Shown: positions 45,019 through 54,269 of the stretch, piece by piece
How the letters are laid out: each line of letters opens with the position of its first letter
Numbering within the stretch: position 1 is the first letter of the stretch
Assembly: GCA_945868435.1 (NCBI GenBank)
Contig: CAMBLG010000003.1
Span: forward strand, 62,001 to 126,000
From: an uncultured Lachnospiraceae bacterium
GTDB lineage: Bacteria > Bacillota > Clostridia > Lachnospirales > Lachnospiraceae
Direction of reading: 5' to 3'
Length of the DNA stretch: 64,000 nt
Notes under the pieces: generated by a model
Told to the model about the DNA's origin: nothing
The model's input: only the letters and a program-made list of their open reading frames with translations
Database searches by the model: none
Made by a program: the position numbers and the translations under genes

Positions 45019-45891
45019 TTACTGAGCATCTACAGGGGTCTTTGTACGATCTGCATTGTATACATAGAAGCCCTTTCCGCTCTTAACACCCAGGTTTCCA
45101 CCGCGAACCATCTTGCGGAGTAATGGGCATGCACGATACTTACTGTCACCAGTCTCATTGTAGAGTACATCCATGATTGCAAGACAGATATCCAGACCGA
45201 TGAAATCTCCTAACTCGAGTGGTCCCATTGGATGATTTGCACCGAGCTTCATAGCAGCGTCGATACCAGCAATATCAGAAACACCTTCCATCTTAATGAA
45301 AGCAGCCTCATTAATCATCGGGATCAGGATACGGTTTACAACGAAGCCTGCTGCTTCATTTACCTGTACAGGAGTCTTTCCGATCTCCTCAGAAATCTTC
45401 TTGATTGCATCAACAGTCTCGCTTGGTGTGTTCACACCGGCAATGACCTCAACCAACTTCATACGGTCAGCAGGATTGAAGAAATGCATACCGATCATCG
45501 GACGGGTAAGTCCGTTGCCGATCTCTGTGATAGAAAGACTTGATGTATTGGAAGCGAAGATACACTCCGGCTTTGCGATCTTGTCCAGCTCAGCAAAAGT
45601 AGTCTTCTTAACCTCCATATTCTCAAAAGCAGCCTCTACGATCAGATCGCAATCTGCGCAAAGATTCTCCTTGAGACCAGGTGTAATCTTAGCAAGAATG
45701 CCGTCTACTGCCTCCTGAGTCATCTTTCCTTTCTCTACCAGCTTAGCATAACCCTTAGCGATCTTATCCTTACCGCCTTCAGCCCACTCCTGCTTGATAT
45801 CGCAAAGTGCAACTTCATATCCGTCAACCATGGCAAATGCCTTAGCAATGCCCTGTCCCATTGTTCCTGCACCAATAACTCCAACCTTCAT
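45019..45891 (-). CDS. hbd: 3-hydroxybutyryl-CoA dehydrogenase
   Basis: This 290-residue protein has the N-terminal NAD-binding GAGTMGQGIA (residues 7-16), the catalytic region ASNTSSLSITEI and GMHFFNPADRMKLVEVI, and a C-terminal helical domain with NHPMGPLELGDFIGLD. It reduces acetoacetyl-CoA to 3-hydroxybutyryl-CoA. It sits between thl and bcd. The crotonase gene that normally supplies the next step is not in this operon. Confidence 0.95.
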   Translation of the reverse strand: MKVGVIGAGTMGQGIAKAFAMVDGYEVALCDIKQEWAEGGKDKIAKGYAKLVEKGKMTQEAVDGILAKITPGLKENLCADCDLIVEAAFENMEVKKTTFAELDKIAKPECIFASNTSSLSITEIGNGLTRPMIGMHFFNPADRMKLVEVIAGVNTPSETVDAIKKISEEIGKTPVQVNEAAGFVVNRILIPMINEAAFIKMEGVSDIAGIDAAMKLGANHPMGPLELGDFIGLDICLAIMDVLYNETGDSKYRACPLLRKMVRGGNLGVKSGKGFYVYNADRTKTPVDAQ

Positions 45892-45947
45892 GATTGTTCC
45901 TCCTATATTAATTTATTTTTATTGGCAAAGATATGTCTGCCCAACCC

Positions 45948-46004
45948 GATATGAACAAGGTTTCTCCGTTCATGCAAGCATGACGCATCAACCTTGTTCA
46001 TATC
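45948..46004 (-). promoter_or_regulatory. Long hairpin between thl and hbd
   Basis: A perfect 15-bp inverted repeat GATATGAACAAGGTT/AACCTTGTTCATATC encloses 27 bases that themselves hold a TCATGC/GCATGA hairpin. There is no T tract, so RNA processing or stability control is more likely than termination. Confidence 0.55.
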
Positions 46005-46024
46005 ATTGTTGTGCAAAACAGAAA

Positions 46025-47209
46025 TTAATACTTCTCAACGATTGTAGAGCAACCCATTCCACCACCGATACACAGAGTAGCAAGACCACGGTTCTTACCG
46101 CTTCTGGCCATCTCATGTAACAGTGTAACAAGGATACGGCATCCAGATGCTCCAACCGGATGTCCAAGTGCGATTGCACCACCGTTCACATTAACCTTAG
46201 ACATATCGAAGTTCAAATCTCTTGCTACTGCGATAGACTGAGCTGCGAATGCCTCATTTGCCTCGATCAGATCGATATCATCAATGGTAAGACCTGTCTT
46301 AGCAAGAACCTTCTTTGTAGATGCCACAGGACCAACACCCATGATCTCAGGCTCAACTCCGCCGAGAGCTCCAGCTACCCATGTAGCCATAGGTGTAACA
46401 CCAAGCTCTTTCGCCTTCTCCTCACTCATAACAACGACTGCTGCTGCACCATCGTTGATACCGGAAGCGTTACCTGCTGTAACAAGTCCGCCTTCCTTAC
46501 CTGAGCAGCACTTTAAGTTTGCAAGTGACTCAGCGGTTGTACCTGCACGAGGTCCCTCATCTGTAACGAAATCAACGATATCCTTCTTAACCTTAACCGG
46601 TACCGGAACGATCTCATCGTTGAACTTGCCTGCTGCCATAGCTGCCTCACACTTCTGCTGGCTGTTAGCAGAAAATGCGTCAAGCTCTTCTCTTGTGATA
46701 CCATACTTGTCACATACATTCTCAGCAGTGATCATCATATGATAGTGATTGAAAGCGTCTGTCAATGCATCATTTACCATGCAGTCGATGATGGTTGCAT
46801 TGTTCATACGGTATCCAAAACGTGCCTTAGTCATAGCATATGGAGCCATGGACATGTTCTCCATACCACCGGCAACCACGATATCTGCCTCACCTGCAAG
46901 AATCATGGTAGCTGCGTCATTCACACACTTAAGACCGGATCCACAAACTACGTTGATTGTGATTGCCGGAACCTCAATCGGAAGACCTGCTTTGATAGAA
47001 GCCTGACGTGCAACGTTCTGACCCTGAGCTGCCTGAATTACACAACCCATCTTAACCTCGTCAACCAACTCTGGCTTAACACCTGCACGGTTGAGAGCCT
47101 CCTTGATTACGATTGCTCCAAGATCTGCTGCCGGAGTATTGCTTAATGCTCCACCCATCTTGCCGATTGCTGTACGACAAGCGCCTGCTAAAACTACTTT
47201 CTTTGCCAT
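46025..47209 (-). CDS. thl: Acetyl-CoA acetyltransferase (thiolase)
   Basis: This 394-residue thiolase has nucleophile Cys89 ([10 protein letters not shown]), His350 (GHPVGASG) and the second active-site Cys380 (CIGGGMGC). It condenses two acetyl-CoA to acetoacetyl-CoA, the first step toward butyrate. AAAGGAGAACG precedes the ATG. It is first in the operon; the promoter and a Rex-type operator lie in its leader. Confidence 0.97.
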   Translation of the reverse strand: MAKKVVLAGACRTAIGKMGGALSNTPAADLGAIVIKEALNRAGVKPELVDEVKMGCVIQAAQGQNVARQASIKAGLPIEVPAITINVVCGSGLKCVNDAATMILAGEADIVVAGGMENMSMAPYAMTKARFGYRMNNATIIDCMVNDALTDAFNHYHMMITAENVCDKYGITREELDAFSANSQQKCEAAMAAGKFNDEIVPVPVKVKKDIVDFVTDEGPRAGTTAESLANLKCCSGKEGGLVTAGNASGINDGAAAVVVMSEEKAKELGVTPMATWVAGALGGVEPEIMGVGPVASTKKVLAKTGLTIDDIDLIEANEAFAAQSIAVARDLNFDMSKVNVNGGAIALGHPVGASGCRILVTLLHEMARSGKNRGLATLCIGGGMGCSTIVEKY

Positions 47210-47249
47210 TTGTTCGTTCTCCTTTAAATTAAAGTCACGCCGTGAAGCG

Positions 47250-47267
47250 CTGTTAATTTTTTAACAA
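47250..47267 (-). promoter_or_regulatory. Rex-type operator over the butyrate operon start site
   Basis: CTGTTAATTTTTTAACAA carries the perfect palindrome TGTTAA-N4-TTAACA and differs at one end base from the clostridial Rex consensus TTGTTAA-N4-TTAACAA. It begins 4 bases past the -10 box, so a bound repressor would block initiation. Rex is the NADH/NAD+ sensor known to control butyrate genes in clostridia. Confidence 0.75.
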
Positions 47268-47271
47268 AGTT

Positions 47272-47300
47272 ATATTACCACATTTTTTCCTCAAAATCAA
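47272..47300 (-). promoter_or_regulatory. Promoter of the butyrate operon
   Basis: Minus-strand TTGATT, 17 bases, TAATAT with an extended -10 TGG. Confidence 0.75.
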
Positions 47301-47400
47301 TTCATTTTCCCTTTGTCCCCGGAAAAAACCAACGCTTTGTGAAAATACCATAAACGAATGTCAAATTAACCAACAACTTCACAGTTTTACCTTGTGCGGA

Positions 47401-47429
47401 TTGCACAAGATGCCAATTTGTGCTATATT
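47401..47429 (+). promoter_or_regulatory. Promoter of the HD-GYP gene
   Basis: TTGCAC, 17 bases, TATATT with extended -10 TGC. An inverted repeat at 47391-47409 covers the -35. Confidence 0.7.
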
Positions 47430-47514
47430 AAAGTTACTTCATTTTCGTGAATTTTGCAAGAGGAACCCGAAAATATACATATTATTTTAAGCAAATTAGA
47501 GGGGAGAGGCCTAT

Positions 47515-48738
47515 ATGCGTTTTATTAAGACTGATGATTTAAAGCCCGGCATGCGCCTGGCCAAGCCAATCTACAACCGGAACGGAGTTCTGCTCTATGA
47601 GCGCAACTCACAGCTTACCGTGCCCGGCATCTCCAGCGTAAAGAATTTTGGTCTGATCGGCATCTATATCCTGGAGCCGGCAGAACCGGTCCCTCCACTG
47701 TCGCAGGAGGATCTGGAGTTCGAACAGCTGCAGACCGTTTATATGTTCCAGCTTCGCGAATGCGCTGACCTGATCTTAAAGCGCAAAAAGATGGCGCCTC
47801 TTCATCCGCTTTTACAGGATATCCTCAAGCATTACGGTTCGCTTCGACATCGGGTGAATTTCAACCAGAACTTAAGAAGCAGCGAAGATTTCATGTACAA
47901 GCATGCCATAAGCACTGCGATTCTCACCGCCATGGTGACCAGCCAGCTCGGCTACACCATCCAGAAACAGATGACGATGGTGGCAGGTGCACTGCTCTAC
48001 GACTTTGGCTACCGCTATGTACCGAAGCCTATTCTGGAAAAAGGCATGGATCTGGAAGCCGGAGATCAGGATATCATCCAGCAGTCCCTGGAGCGTGGCC
48101 TGGAATATATGTCCATGTACCGCAATGACTATGACTTTTTCCCACGTGCTCTGGCACTGATGCAGGCTTATGTATATGCTGATCACCCGAACAGGCTTTC
48201 GGCTACCCCGGACGATGATCTCCGTTTCATGGTTCAGGTGCTTCGCGTCGCAGATCAGTTCGATCAGATGACCGCCATGAATATCGGACACGATCCCGTA
48301 TCAGAGATTATGGCAATGCAACACCTGATGAAGCATCCGGACCGCTACCACCCGAACATTGTCTCAGCCCTTGCCGAATGTATACACATTGTTCCGCGGG
48401 CAGCCAGCGTGGATCTGTCCAACGGCGACAAAGGCATTGTCCTCGTGGAGAATCCGAAGGACTTCATGCGGCCTGTCATCCTGCGGCTCACCGACAACAA
48501 GATTTACGACTTAAGCCGCGCCAGTGATTACCGCGAGGTTCAGATTGTGGACATTATGAAGACCATGGACAACCGCATTGCGGTAGATGAGGATACCTTA
48601 AAGCAGTTCATCCCGGATGAGGAATTGAAGCGCCTGACCAAGGAATTTCAGACTGCCTTCCGCGAGGCCGGCAAAGCCGAGGAAAAGCGTACTGTGGATC
48701 CCGAATTTAATTTCTATTCGACGAATACACTTTTGTAA
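47515..48738 (+). CDS. Degenerate HD-GYP domain protein
   Basis: This 407-residue cytoplasmic protein opens MRFIKTDDLKPGMRLAKPIYNRNGVLLYE, the lead-in found before HD-GYP phosphodiesterase domains. The HD core is altered. The first His is kept (H130 in MYKHAISTA) but the HD pair reads LYDFG (Tyr162-Asp163). Where HHE...GYP should appear there is ADHPNRL. The later conserved VADQFDQMTA is kept. It is therefore probably not an active c-di-GMP phosphodiesterase but may bind a nucleotide or a partner. AGGGGAGAG precedes the ATG. Confidence 0.75.
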   Translation: MRFIKTDDLKPGMRLAKPIYNRNGVLLYERNSQLTVPGISSVKNFGLIGIYILEPAEPVPPLSQEDLEFEQLQTVYMFQLRECADLILKRKKMAPLHPLLQDILKHYGSLRHRVNFNQNLRSSEDFMYKHAISTAILTAMVTSQLGYTIQKQMTMVAGALLYDFGYRYVPKPILEKGMDLEAGDQDIIQQSLERGLEYMSMYRNDYDFFPRALALMQAYVYADHPNRLSATPDDDLRFMVQVLRVADQFDQMTAMNIGHDPVSEIMAMQHLMKHPDRYHPNIVSALAECIHIVPRAASVDLSNGDKGIVLVENPKDFMRPVILRLTDNKIYDLSRASDYREVQIVDIMKTMDNRIAVDEDTLKQFIPDEELKRLTKEFQTAFREAGKAEEKRTVDPEFNFYSTNTLL

Positions 48739-48841
48739 ATCTCCCTTTTGGGATTTGTATGTCCGAGCAAATCTGACATCGAACCAATTCATAAGAGCAT
48801 ATATATCGTATTCTCGAAAACAATTGTAATTAAAATTAAGA

Positions 48842-48871
48842 TTGAAGATTGATCCGGACATATGCTATTCT
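48842..48871 (+). promoter_or_regulatory. Possible promoter of the CD3324-like gene
   Basis: TTGAAG, 18 bases, TATTCT with an extended -10 TGC. The leader is about 130 bases and contains two competing hairpins. Confidence 0.35.
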
Positions 48872-48931
48872 AAAGAAAAAATAATTAGAAAGGTTCAAAG
48901 AGTGCTTTTTGAAGAAGTATAGTTCAATTGT

Positions 48932-48977
48932 GCGATAGCGATGGCTATTGCAAATAAAAACATGTGATAGCCATTGC
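48932..48977 (+). promoter_or_regulatory. Two mutually exclusive hairpins in the CD3324-like gene leader
   Basis: GCGATAGC (48932-48939) can pair with GCTATTGC (48944-48951). Alternatively 48938-48948 can pair with 48967-48977 (GCGATGGCTAT with ATAGCCATTGC). Both use the same middle bases. The ribosome binding site is about 17 bases further on. Confidence 0.4.
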
Positions 48978-49005
48978 ATCCTAAGTTACTACCAGGAGGA
49001 CGCAT

Positions 49006-49311
49006 ATGAGCTATGTAAACGCAGAAGATGTTTTGCCAAAGACACTTATTGAAGAAATTCAAAAGCATGTCGACGGGCAGCTGATTTATATTCCAAGAAA
49101 AAATGAACGTTCATTATCATGGGGAGAAAAAAACGGCACAAGAGAAAAACTGGCAGAACGTAATCAAACGATCGTCAGCCACTACTATTCAGGGAAGACT
49201 ATCGCAGAGTTAAGTGAAATGTATTATCTGTCCGGGAAAAGAATTCTGGGCATTATACATGAATATGAATCCTCTAAAAAGAAGAAGGATGGAGGATTCA
49301 AGAATGAATAG
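49006..49311 (+). CDS. CD3324-family small DNA-binding-like protein
   Basis: This 101-residue protein opens MSYVNAEDVLPKTLIEEIQKHVDGQLIYIPRK, the pattern of the CD3324 family (Mor-like). It continues with a helix-turn-helix-like C-terminal part TIAELSEMYYLSGKRILGIIHEYE. It is probably a small regulator; its target is unknown. AGGAGG precedes the ATG. Its end overlaps the RNHCP gene by 8 bases, so the two are translationally coupled. Confidence 0.75.
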   Translation: MSYVNAEDVLPKTLIEEIQKHVDGQLIYIPRKNERSLSWGEKNGTREKLAERNQTIVSHYYSGKTIAELSEMYYLSGKRILGIIHEYESSKKKKDGGFKNE

Positions 49312-49726
49312 AGAAAACAAGCGAAAGCAATATGAAAAGGGTTATTATAAGACACATCCCTGTAATGAAACTTTTATATGCAAGAATTGTGGACGGCTTG
49401 TAGTGCCGGAAGGTGCAGGAAGCGGCCACAGGAACCATTGTCCAAACTGCCTTTACAGCCTGCATGTTGATATTGAACCGGGAGACCGGGAATCAGATTG
49501 CGGTGGACATATGGAGCCAGTATCCGTATGGGTGAAAAAAAATGGAGAGTGGGCAATTATTCATAGATGTAAAATGTGCGGAACGTTCAGTTCTAATCGA
49601 GTTGCAGCGGATGATAATCCAATGAAACTTATGTCTATCGCTATGAAACCGATCAGTCATCCTCCTTTTCCAATTGAGCGGATAGAAGAAATGACTAAGA
49701 TGATGGGCGGGGAAGGTCAACTGTAA
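49304..49726 (+). CDS. RNHCP-domain zinc-ribbon protein
   Basis: This 140-residue protein has two CxxC pairs in its first half (CKNCG and the namesake HRNHCPNC) and a third in RCKMC, enough for zinc ribbons. The motif HRNHCPNCLYSLHVD is the RNHCP signature. Longer in-frame starts run through the CD3324-like gene. The ATG at 49304 lies 8 bases after GGAGG and is preferred. The function of the family is not known to me. Confidence 0.8.
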   Translation: MNRENKRKQYEKGYYKTHPCNETFICKNCGRLVVPEGAGSGHRNHCPNCLYSLHVDIEPGDRESDCGGHMEPVSVWVKKNGEWAIIHRCKMCGTFSSNRVAADDNPMKLMSIAMKPISHPPFPIERIEEMTKMMGGEGQL

Positions 49727-49752
49727 TATCGCATATCAATTGTAACCGTATC

Positions 49753-49791
49753 AGAAAGTATCAGCTGGAAATAGCTGGTACTTTCTTTTGT
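49753..49791 (+). terminator. Intrinsic terminator of the CD3324-like/RNHCP pair
   Basis: The 14-bp stem AGAAAGTATCAGCT/AGCTGGTACTTTCT (one G-U) is followed by TTTTGTTT. Confidence 0.85.
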
Positions 49792-49860
49792 TTCCTTGGC
49801 ATAAATCGCAAAGCTCTATGTTCCCTCGGCTACCGTTTTCCTACATTTTCTGATGATTTT

Positions 49861-49894
49861 GACAAGACAAAACTCCCGGCCAACCGGCCGGGAG
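49861..49894 (-). terminator. Intrinsic terminator of carAB
   Basis: CTCCCGGCC/GGCCGGGAG with a four-base loop is followed by TTTTGTCTTGT on the minus strand. Confidence 0.85.
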
Positions 49895-49945
49895 CAAATT
49901 TCTATCTTTCTATCTTGTTGCAATTTAACCTTGCAGAGTCTTATC

Positions 49946-52900
49946 TTACATATTCTTGACCGTCGCAATATCGATCGGTGTCAGCTTGCCGTTGGCCGTC
50001 TCAAGAGACAGCGCAAGGGCGTTGGCCGTATCCATTGCAGTGATGCAGTACACACCGGTCTCGATGGCGTTACGGCGAATCAGGAAACCGTCACGGCTCT
50101 TGTCACCATTGCCCTGAGTAGGCGTGTCGATAACCAGATCGATCTTGTGTCCGAGAATCAGATCCATAACATTCGGAGATTCCTGTGTAATCTTGTTGAC
50201 GCGAAGGGCATTCACACCATGCTCCTGTAAATACTTTGCAGTACTGCGGGTGGCGTAGATCTTGTAGCCCAGAGCCTCAAAACGCTTTGCCACATCTACA
50301 GATTCCGGCTTATCCGCATCCTTCACCGTCATGATCATCTGCTTGTGCTTCGGAAGCTCAACACCGGCTCCGAGGAATGCCTTATACAATGCCTCGTTGA
50401 AGGTCTTGGCAATACCCAGACACTCACCGGTGGACTTCATCTCCGGTCCTAAGCTGATTTCTGCTCCACGCAGCTTCTCGAAGGAGAATACCGGCATCTT
50501 GATTGCCACGTAATCTGCTGTCGGAGCCAGTCCCGGCTCATATCCCATGCCGCGGATGGTCTGTCCCATGATGATCTTGGCTGCCAGATCCACAATCGGA
50601 ATTCCGGTAACCTTGCTGATATACGGCACCGTTCTGGAAGAACGCGGGTTAACCTCGATGACGTAAATCTCATCATTCATATCGATAAACTGAATGTTGA
50701 TCATACCCACAACGTGCAATGCCTGCGCCAGACGCTTGGTGTACTCCACAAGAGTATCCTTCGCCTTCTGGGAGATGGTGTGGGCCGGATATACGGAGAT
50801 ACTGTCTCCGGAATGTACACCGGTGCGCTCGATGTGCTCCATGATACCCGGAATCAATATGTCGGTTCCGTCACAGATCGCATCTACCTCGATCTCAGTT
50901 CCCTGCAAATATTTATCTACCAGAATCGGATGATCCTGAGCAATGGTATTGATGATGCCGATGAACTCGTCAATCTCATCATCGTTCCAGGCAATCTTCA
51001 TGCCCTGTCCGCCCAATACATAGGACGGTCTTACCAGCACCGGATACCCGATCCGGTTTGCCACTTCCTTGGCTTCCTCCGCAGTAAATACAGTTCCGCC
51101 GGCTGCACGCGGAATTCCTGTCTTCTCCAGAATCTCATCGAACAGCTCACGGTCTTCGGCTGCGTCTACATCCTCTGCCTTAGTTCCCAGAATCGGAACG
51201 CCCATCTTCATAAGTGCTTCTGTCAGCTTGATTGCAGTCTGTCCACCAAACTGAACCACAGCGCCGTCCGGCTTCTCGATGTTCACGATAGACTCCACAT
51301 CCTCCGGGGTCAGCGGCTCAAAGTAAAGCTTGTCGGCAATATCAAAGTCCGTAGATACCGTCTCAGGGTTGTTGTTGACGATAACCGTCTCCCAGCCCTC
51401 CTTGGCAAACGCCCAGGTACAGTGTACGGAGCAGAAGTCGAACTCGATACCCTGTCCGATACGGATCGGGCCTGAGCCGAGAACCAGCACCTTTTTCTGC
51501 GGATGGGTCTCCGCCGCCTCGTTCTCACTTCCGAACACGCTGTAATAGTATGGCGTCTCTGCCGCGAACTCTGCCGCACAGGTATCTACCATCTTATAGG
51601 CTGCTACAATGCCGTTGGCATAGCGCATTTCCTTAATCTCATTCTCAGTCTTTCCGGTCAGACGCGCGATCACGTTGTCCGGGAACTCAATGCGTTTTGC
51701 CTCAGCCAGAAGCTCTACGGTAAGTTCCTCCTTGGCAAGGCGCTCCTCCATCTCCACAAGAATCGCGATCTTATCGATGAACCAGTTGTCAATCATGGTA
51801 ATCTCATGAATTTTCTCATAGGAAACACCACGGCGCAATGCTTCCGCGATCACCCAGATTCGACGGTCATCTACCACATGAAGCTGCTCCATCAGCTCTG
51901 TCTCAGACAGTTCGGAAAAATCGTAGGACTGCAGACAATCCACATGCTGCTCCAGAGAACGGATTGCCTTCATCAGCGCACCCTCAAAGTTGTCACAGAT
52001 ACTCATAACCTCTCCGGTAGCCTTCATCTGTGTGCTCAAGGTTCTCTTGGCTGTCAGGAACTTGTCAAACGGCAGTCTCGGAATCTTTACCACACAGTAG
52101 TCCAGCATCGGCTCAAAGCTGGCATAGGTCTTCTGCGTAATGGCATTCTTAATCTCGTCCAGTGTGTAGCCCAGCGCAATCTTCGCCGTCACCTTGGCAA
52201 TCGGGTAACCGGTGGCCTTGGAAGCCAGCGCGGAAGAACGGGATACACGAGGATTTACCTCGATAACACAGTATTCAAAGGATTCCGGATGCAGCGCATA
52301 CTGTACGTTACATCCTCCGGTAATATTCAGCTCATTGATGATGTTCAAAGCAGAGCTTCGAAGCATCTGATACTCCTTGTCCCCCAATGTCTGGGAAGGA
52401 GCAACTACGATGGAGTCTCCGGTGTGAACGCCAACCGGATCGATGTTCTCCATATTACATACGGTGATGCAGTTGCCGTTGGCATCGCGCATTACCTCAT
52501 ACTCGACTTCCTTCCAGCCTGCGATACAGCGCTCTACCAGCACCTCTCCCACACGGCTCAAACGAAGTCCGTTGGAAAGAATGTCAATCAACTCCTGCTC
52601 ATTGTGGGCGATACCACCGCCGCTTCCGCCCAGCGTAAAAGCAGGACGAAGCACCACCGGATAACCGATGGTATTGGTAAATTTGATACCGTCCTCCACG
52701 GTATTGACCACCTGGGAAGCCGCACACGGCTCTCCGATCTTCTCCATGGTGTCCTTAAACGCCTGACGATCCTCCGCCTTGAAGATGGTCTCTGCTGTCG
52801 TACCGATCAGCTTCACGCCATGCTCCTCCAGGAAACCGGACTCTGCCAGTTCCATACCGAGGTTCAGGCCTGCCTGTCCACCCAGAGTCGGCAGAATACT

Positions 52901-53152
52901 GTCGGGCTTTTCCTTCAGAATAATTTCCTTCAGGACATCCACAGTCAAAGGCTCAATATATACCTGATCCGCTATCTCCTTGTCCGTCATGATGGTTGCA
53001 GGGTTAGAATTCACCAGACATACCTCAACGCCCTCTTCCTTCAAAGAGCGGCACGCCTGTGTTCCGGCGTAGTCAAACTCTGCAGCCTGTCCGATGACGA
53101 TTGGACCGGAACCGATTACTAATACTTTCTTGATGTCATGATTTCTTGGCAT
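49946..53152 (-). CDS. carB: Carbamoyl-phosphate synthase, large subunit
   Basis: This 1068-residue protein is the normal length for CarB. It has two tandem ATP-grasp halves, each with a pre-ATP-grasp glycine motif (LVIGSGPIVIGQAAEFDYAG and LVLGSGPIRIGQGIEFDFC) and the RPSYVLGGQGM-type ATP loop. The C-terminal ~130 residues form the MGS-like allosteric domain (TRSTAKYLQEHGVNALRVNK). It makes carbamoyl phosphate for pyrimidine and arginine synthesis. Its start overlaps the carA stop (TAATG). Confidence 0.97.
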   Translation of the reverse strand: MPRNHDIKKVLVIGSGPIVIGQAAEFDYAGTQACRSLKEEGVEVCLVNSNPATIMTDKEIADQVYIEPLTVDVLKEIILKEKPDSILPTLGGQAGLNLGMELAESGFLEEHGVKLIGTTAETIFKAEDRQAFKDTMEKIGEPCAASQVVNTVEDGIKFTNTIGYPVVLRPAFTLGGSGGGIAHNEQELIDILSNGLRLSRVGEVLVERCIAGWKEVEYEVMRDANGNCITVCNMENIDPVGVHTGDSIVVAPSQTLGDKEYQMLRSSALNIINELNITGGCNVQYALHPESFEYCVIEVNPRVSRSSALASKATGYPIAKVTAKIALGYTLDEIKNAITQKTYASFEPMLDYCVVKIPRLPFDKFLTAKRTLSTQMKATGEVMSICDNFEGALMKAIRSLEQHVDCLQSYDFSELSETELMEQLHVVDDRRIWVIAEALRRGVSYEKIHEITMIDNWFIDKIAILVEMEERLAKEELTVELLAEAKRIEFPDNVIARLTGKTENEIKEMRYANGIVAAYKMVDTCAAEFAAETPYYYSVFGSENEAAETHPQKKVLVLGSGPIRIGQGIEFDFCSVHCTWAFAKEGWETVIVNNNPETVSTDFDIADKLYFEPLTPEDVESIVNIEKPDGAVVQFGGQTAIKLTEALMKMGVPILGTKAEDVDAAEDRELFDEILEKTGIPRAAGGTVFTAEEAKEVANRIGYPVLVRPSYVLGGQGMKIAWNDDEIDEFIGIINTIAQDHPILVDKYLQGTEIEVDAICDGTDILIPGIMEHIERTGVHSGDSISVYPAHTISQKAKDTLVEYTKRLAQALHVVGMINIQFIDMNDEIYVIEVNPRSSRTVPYISKVTGIPIVDLAAKIIMGQTIRGMGYEPGLAPTADYVAIKMPVFSFEKLRGAEISLGPEMKSTGECLGIAKTFNEALYKAFLGAGVELPKHKQMIMTVKDADKPESVDVAKRFEALGYKIYATRSTAKYLQEHGVNALRVNKITQESPNVMDLILGHKIDLVIDTPTQGNGDKSRDGFLIRRNAIETGVYCITAMDTANALALSLETANGKLTPIDIATVKNM

Positions 53153-54222
53153 TACTGATTCCCTCCCATCATCTCAATAAAACGGTCAAACAGATACGCA
53201 GAATCCTGCGGTCCCGGGCAAGCCTCCGGGTGGAACTGTACGGTAAAGATATTCTTGCCGATGTACTCCAGTCCCTCGTTGGTTCCGTCGTTGACATTGA
53301 CAAATGCCGGCTTTGCCACCTTCGGATCCAGGGTGTCGGTATCCACCACGTAACCATGATTCTGTGAAGAAATATATACTCGGCCCGTCTTCAAGTCCTT
53401 CACCGGGTGATTGCCGCCGCGGTGTCCGTACTTCATCTTGTGTGTATCCGCGCCATTTGCCAGCGCCATCAGCTGATGTCCCAGACAGATTGCAAAAATC
53501 GGTACATCGCTGGCATACAGTTTCTTTAACTCTTCAATGATTGCTGTACACTCCTTCGGATCTCCCGGTCCGTTGCTCAGCATAATACCGTCGGGATTCG
53601 AAGCGAGAATTTCCTCTGCAGAGGTATGTGCAGGATAAATCGTCACCTCACAGCCTCTCTTATTCAGAGACTGAGCAATATTGTTCTTGGCGCCGAAATC
53701 CAACAGTGCAACCTTCTTACCGGTGCCTTTTAACACAGACTTCTCTGCGCAGGTAACCTTGTCCACCACATTGCCGGTGGTGTAGGCCTTAAGCTTCGGA
53801 AGAATCTCGTCAAGATTATAGTTCTCGTTGGTCGTGATCATTCCGTTCATGGTTCCCTTCTCACGAAGTATCTTGGTGAGGGCACGGGTGTCAATGCCTG
53901 CGATGCCGGGAATATCATATTTTAACAAAAAGTCCTGAATGCTGCCTTCCGAACGGAAGTTGCTGTGATTGCGGGACAGCTCCCGCACTATATACCCGTC
54001 TGGCCACGGGCGGGAAGATTCCATATCCGGTGTAATACCGTAATTACCAATCAGTGGATAGGTCATAACCACGGCCTGTCCTGCATAGGATGGATCTGTG
54101 AGCACTTCCAGATAACCTGTCATAGAGGTGTTGAAGACGATCTCGGAGATCACTTCCTTCGTGGATCCGATGCTCACCCCTGTAAACACGGTTCCGTCTT
54201 CCAGTATCAAAAACGCTTTCAT
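53152..54222 (-). CDS. carA: Carbamoyl-phosphate synthase, small (glutaminase) subunit
   Basis: This 356-residue protein has the N-terminal CPSase small-chain domain (residues 1-~130, DGTVFTGVSIG and MTYPLIGNYG). The C-terminal class I glutamine amidotransferase follows, with the nucleophile Cys in FAICLGHQ and the His-Glu pair in QFHPEACPGP. It supplies ammonia to CarB. Its leader is about 100 bases and holds a terminator-like hairpin. Confidence 0.97.
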   Translation of the reverse strand: MKAFLILEDGTVFTGVSIGSTKEVISEIVFNTSMTGYLEVLTDPSYAGQAVVMTYPLIGNYGITPDMESSRPWPDGYIVRELSRNHSNFRSEGSIQDFLLKYDIPGIAGIDTRALTKILREKGTMNGMITTNENYNLDEILPKLKAYTTGNVVDKVTCAEKSVLKGTGKKVALLDFGAKNNIAQSLNKRGCEVTIYPAHTSAEEILASNPDGIMLSNGPGDPKECTAIIEELKKLYASDVPIFAICLGHQLMALANGADTHKMKYGHRGGNHPVKDLKTGRVYISSQNHGYVVDTDTLDPKVAKPAFVNVNDGTNEGLEYIGKNIFTVQFHPEACPGPQDSAYLFDRFIEMMGGNQ

Positions 54223-54269
54223 TCTTCGCCCTGCCTTTCTTTCTTCTACTCTGCTACCTACATTTGCGC

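Larger units (their letters stand above)
47210..47514. other. Divergent control region between thl and the HD-GYP gene
   Basis: It contains the thl promoter and Rex operator on one side. The HD-GYP promoter with an inverted repeat CTTGTGC/GCACAAG (47391-47409) over its -35 lies on the other. No gene is seen. Confidence 0.7.

Noticed and set aside
48598-48861. Minus-strand small protein overlapping the end of the HD-GYP gene
   Set aside because: Mostly antisense to coding sequence, no ribosome binding site and no recognisable family.
51503-53122. Long plus-strand open frame opposite carB
   Set aside because: Antisense of a highly conserved gene; codon-bias artefact.
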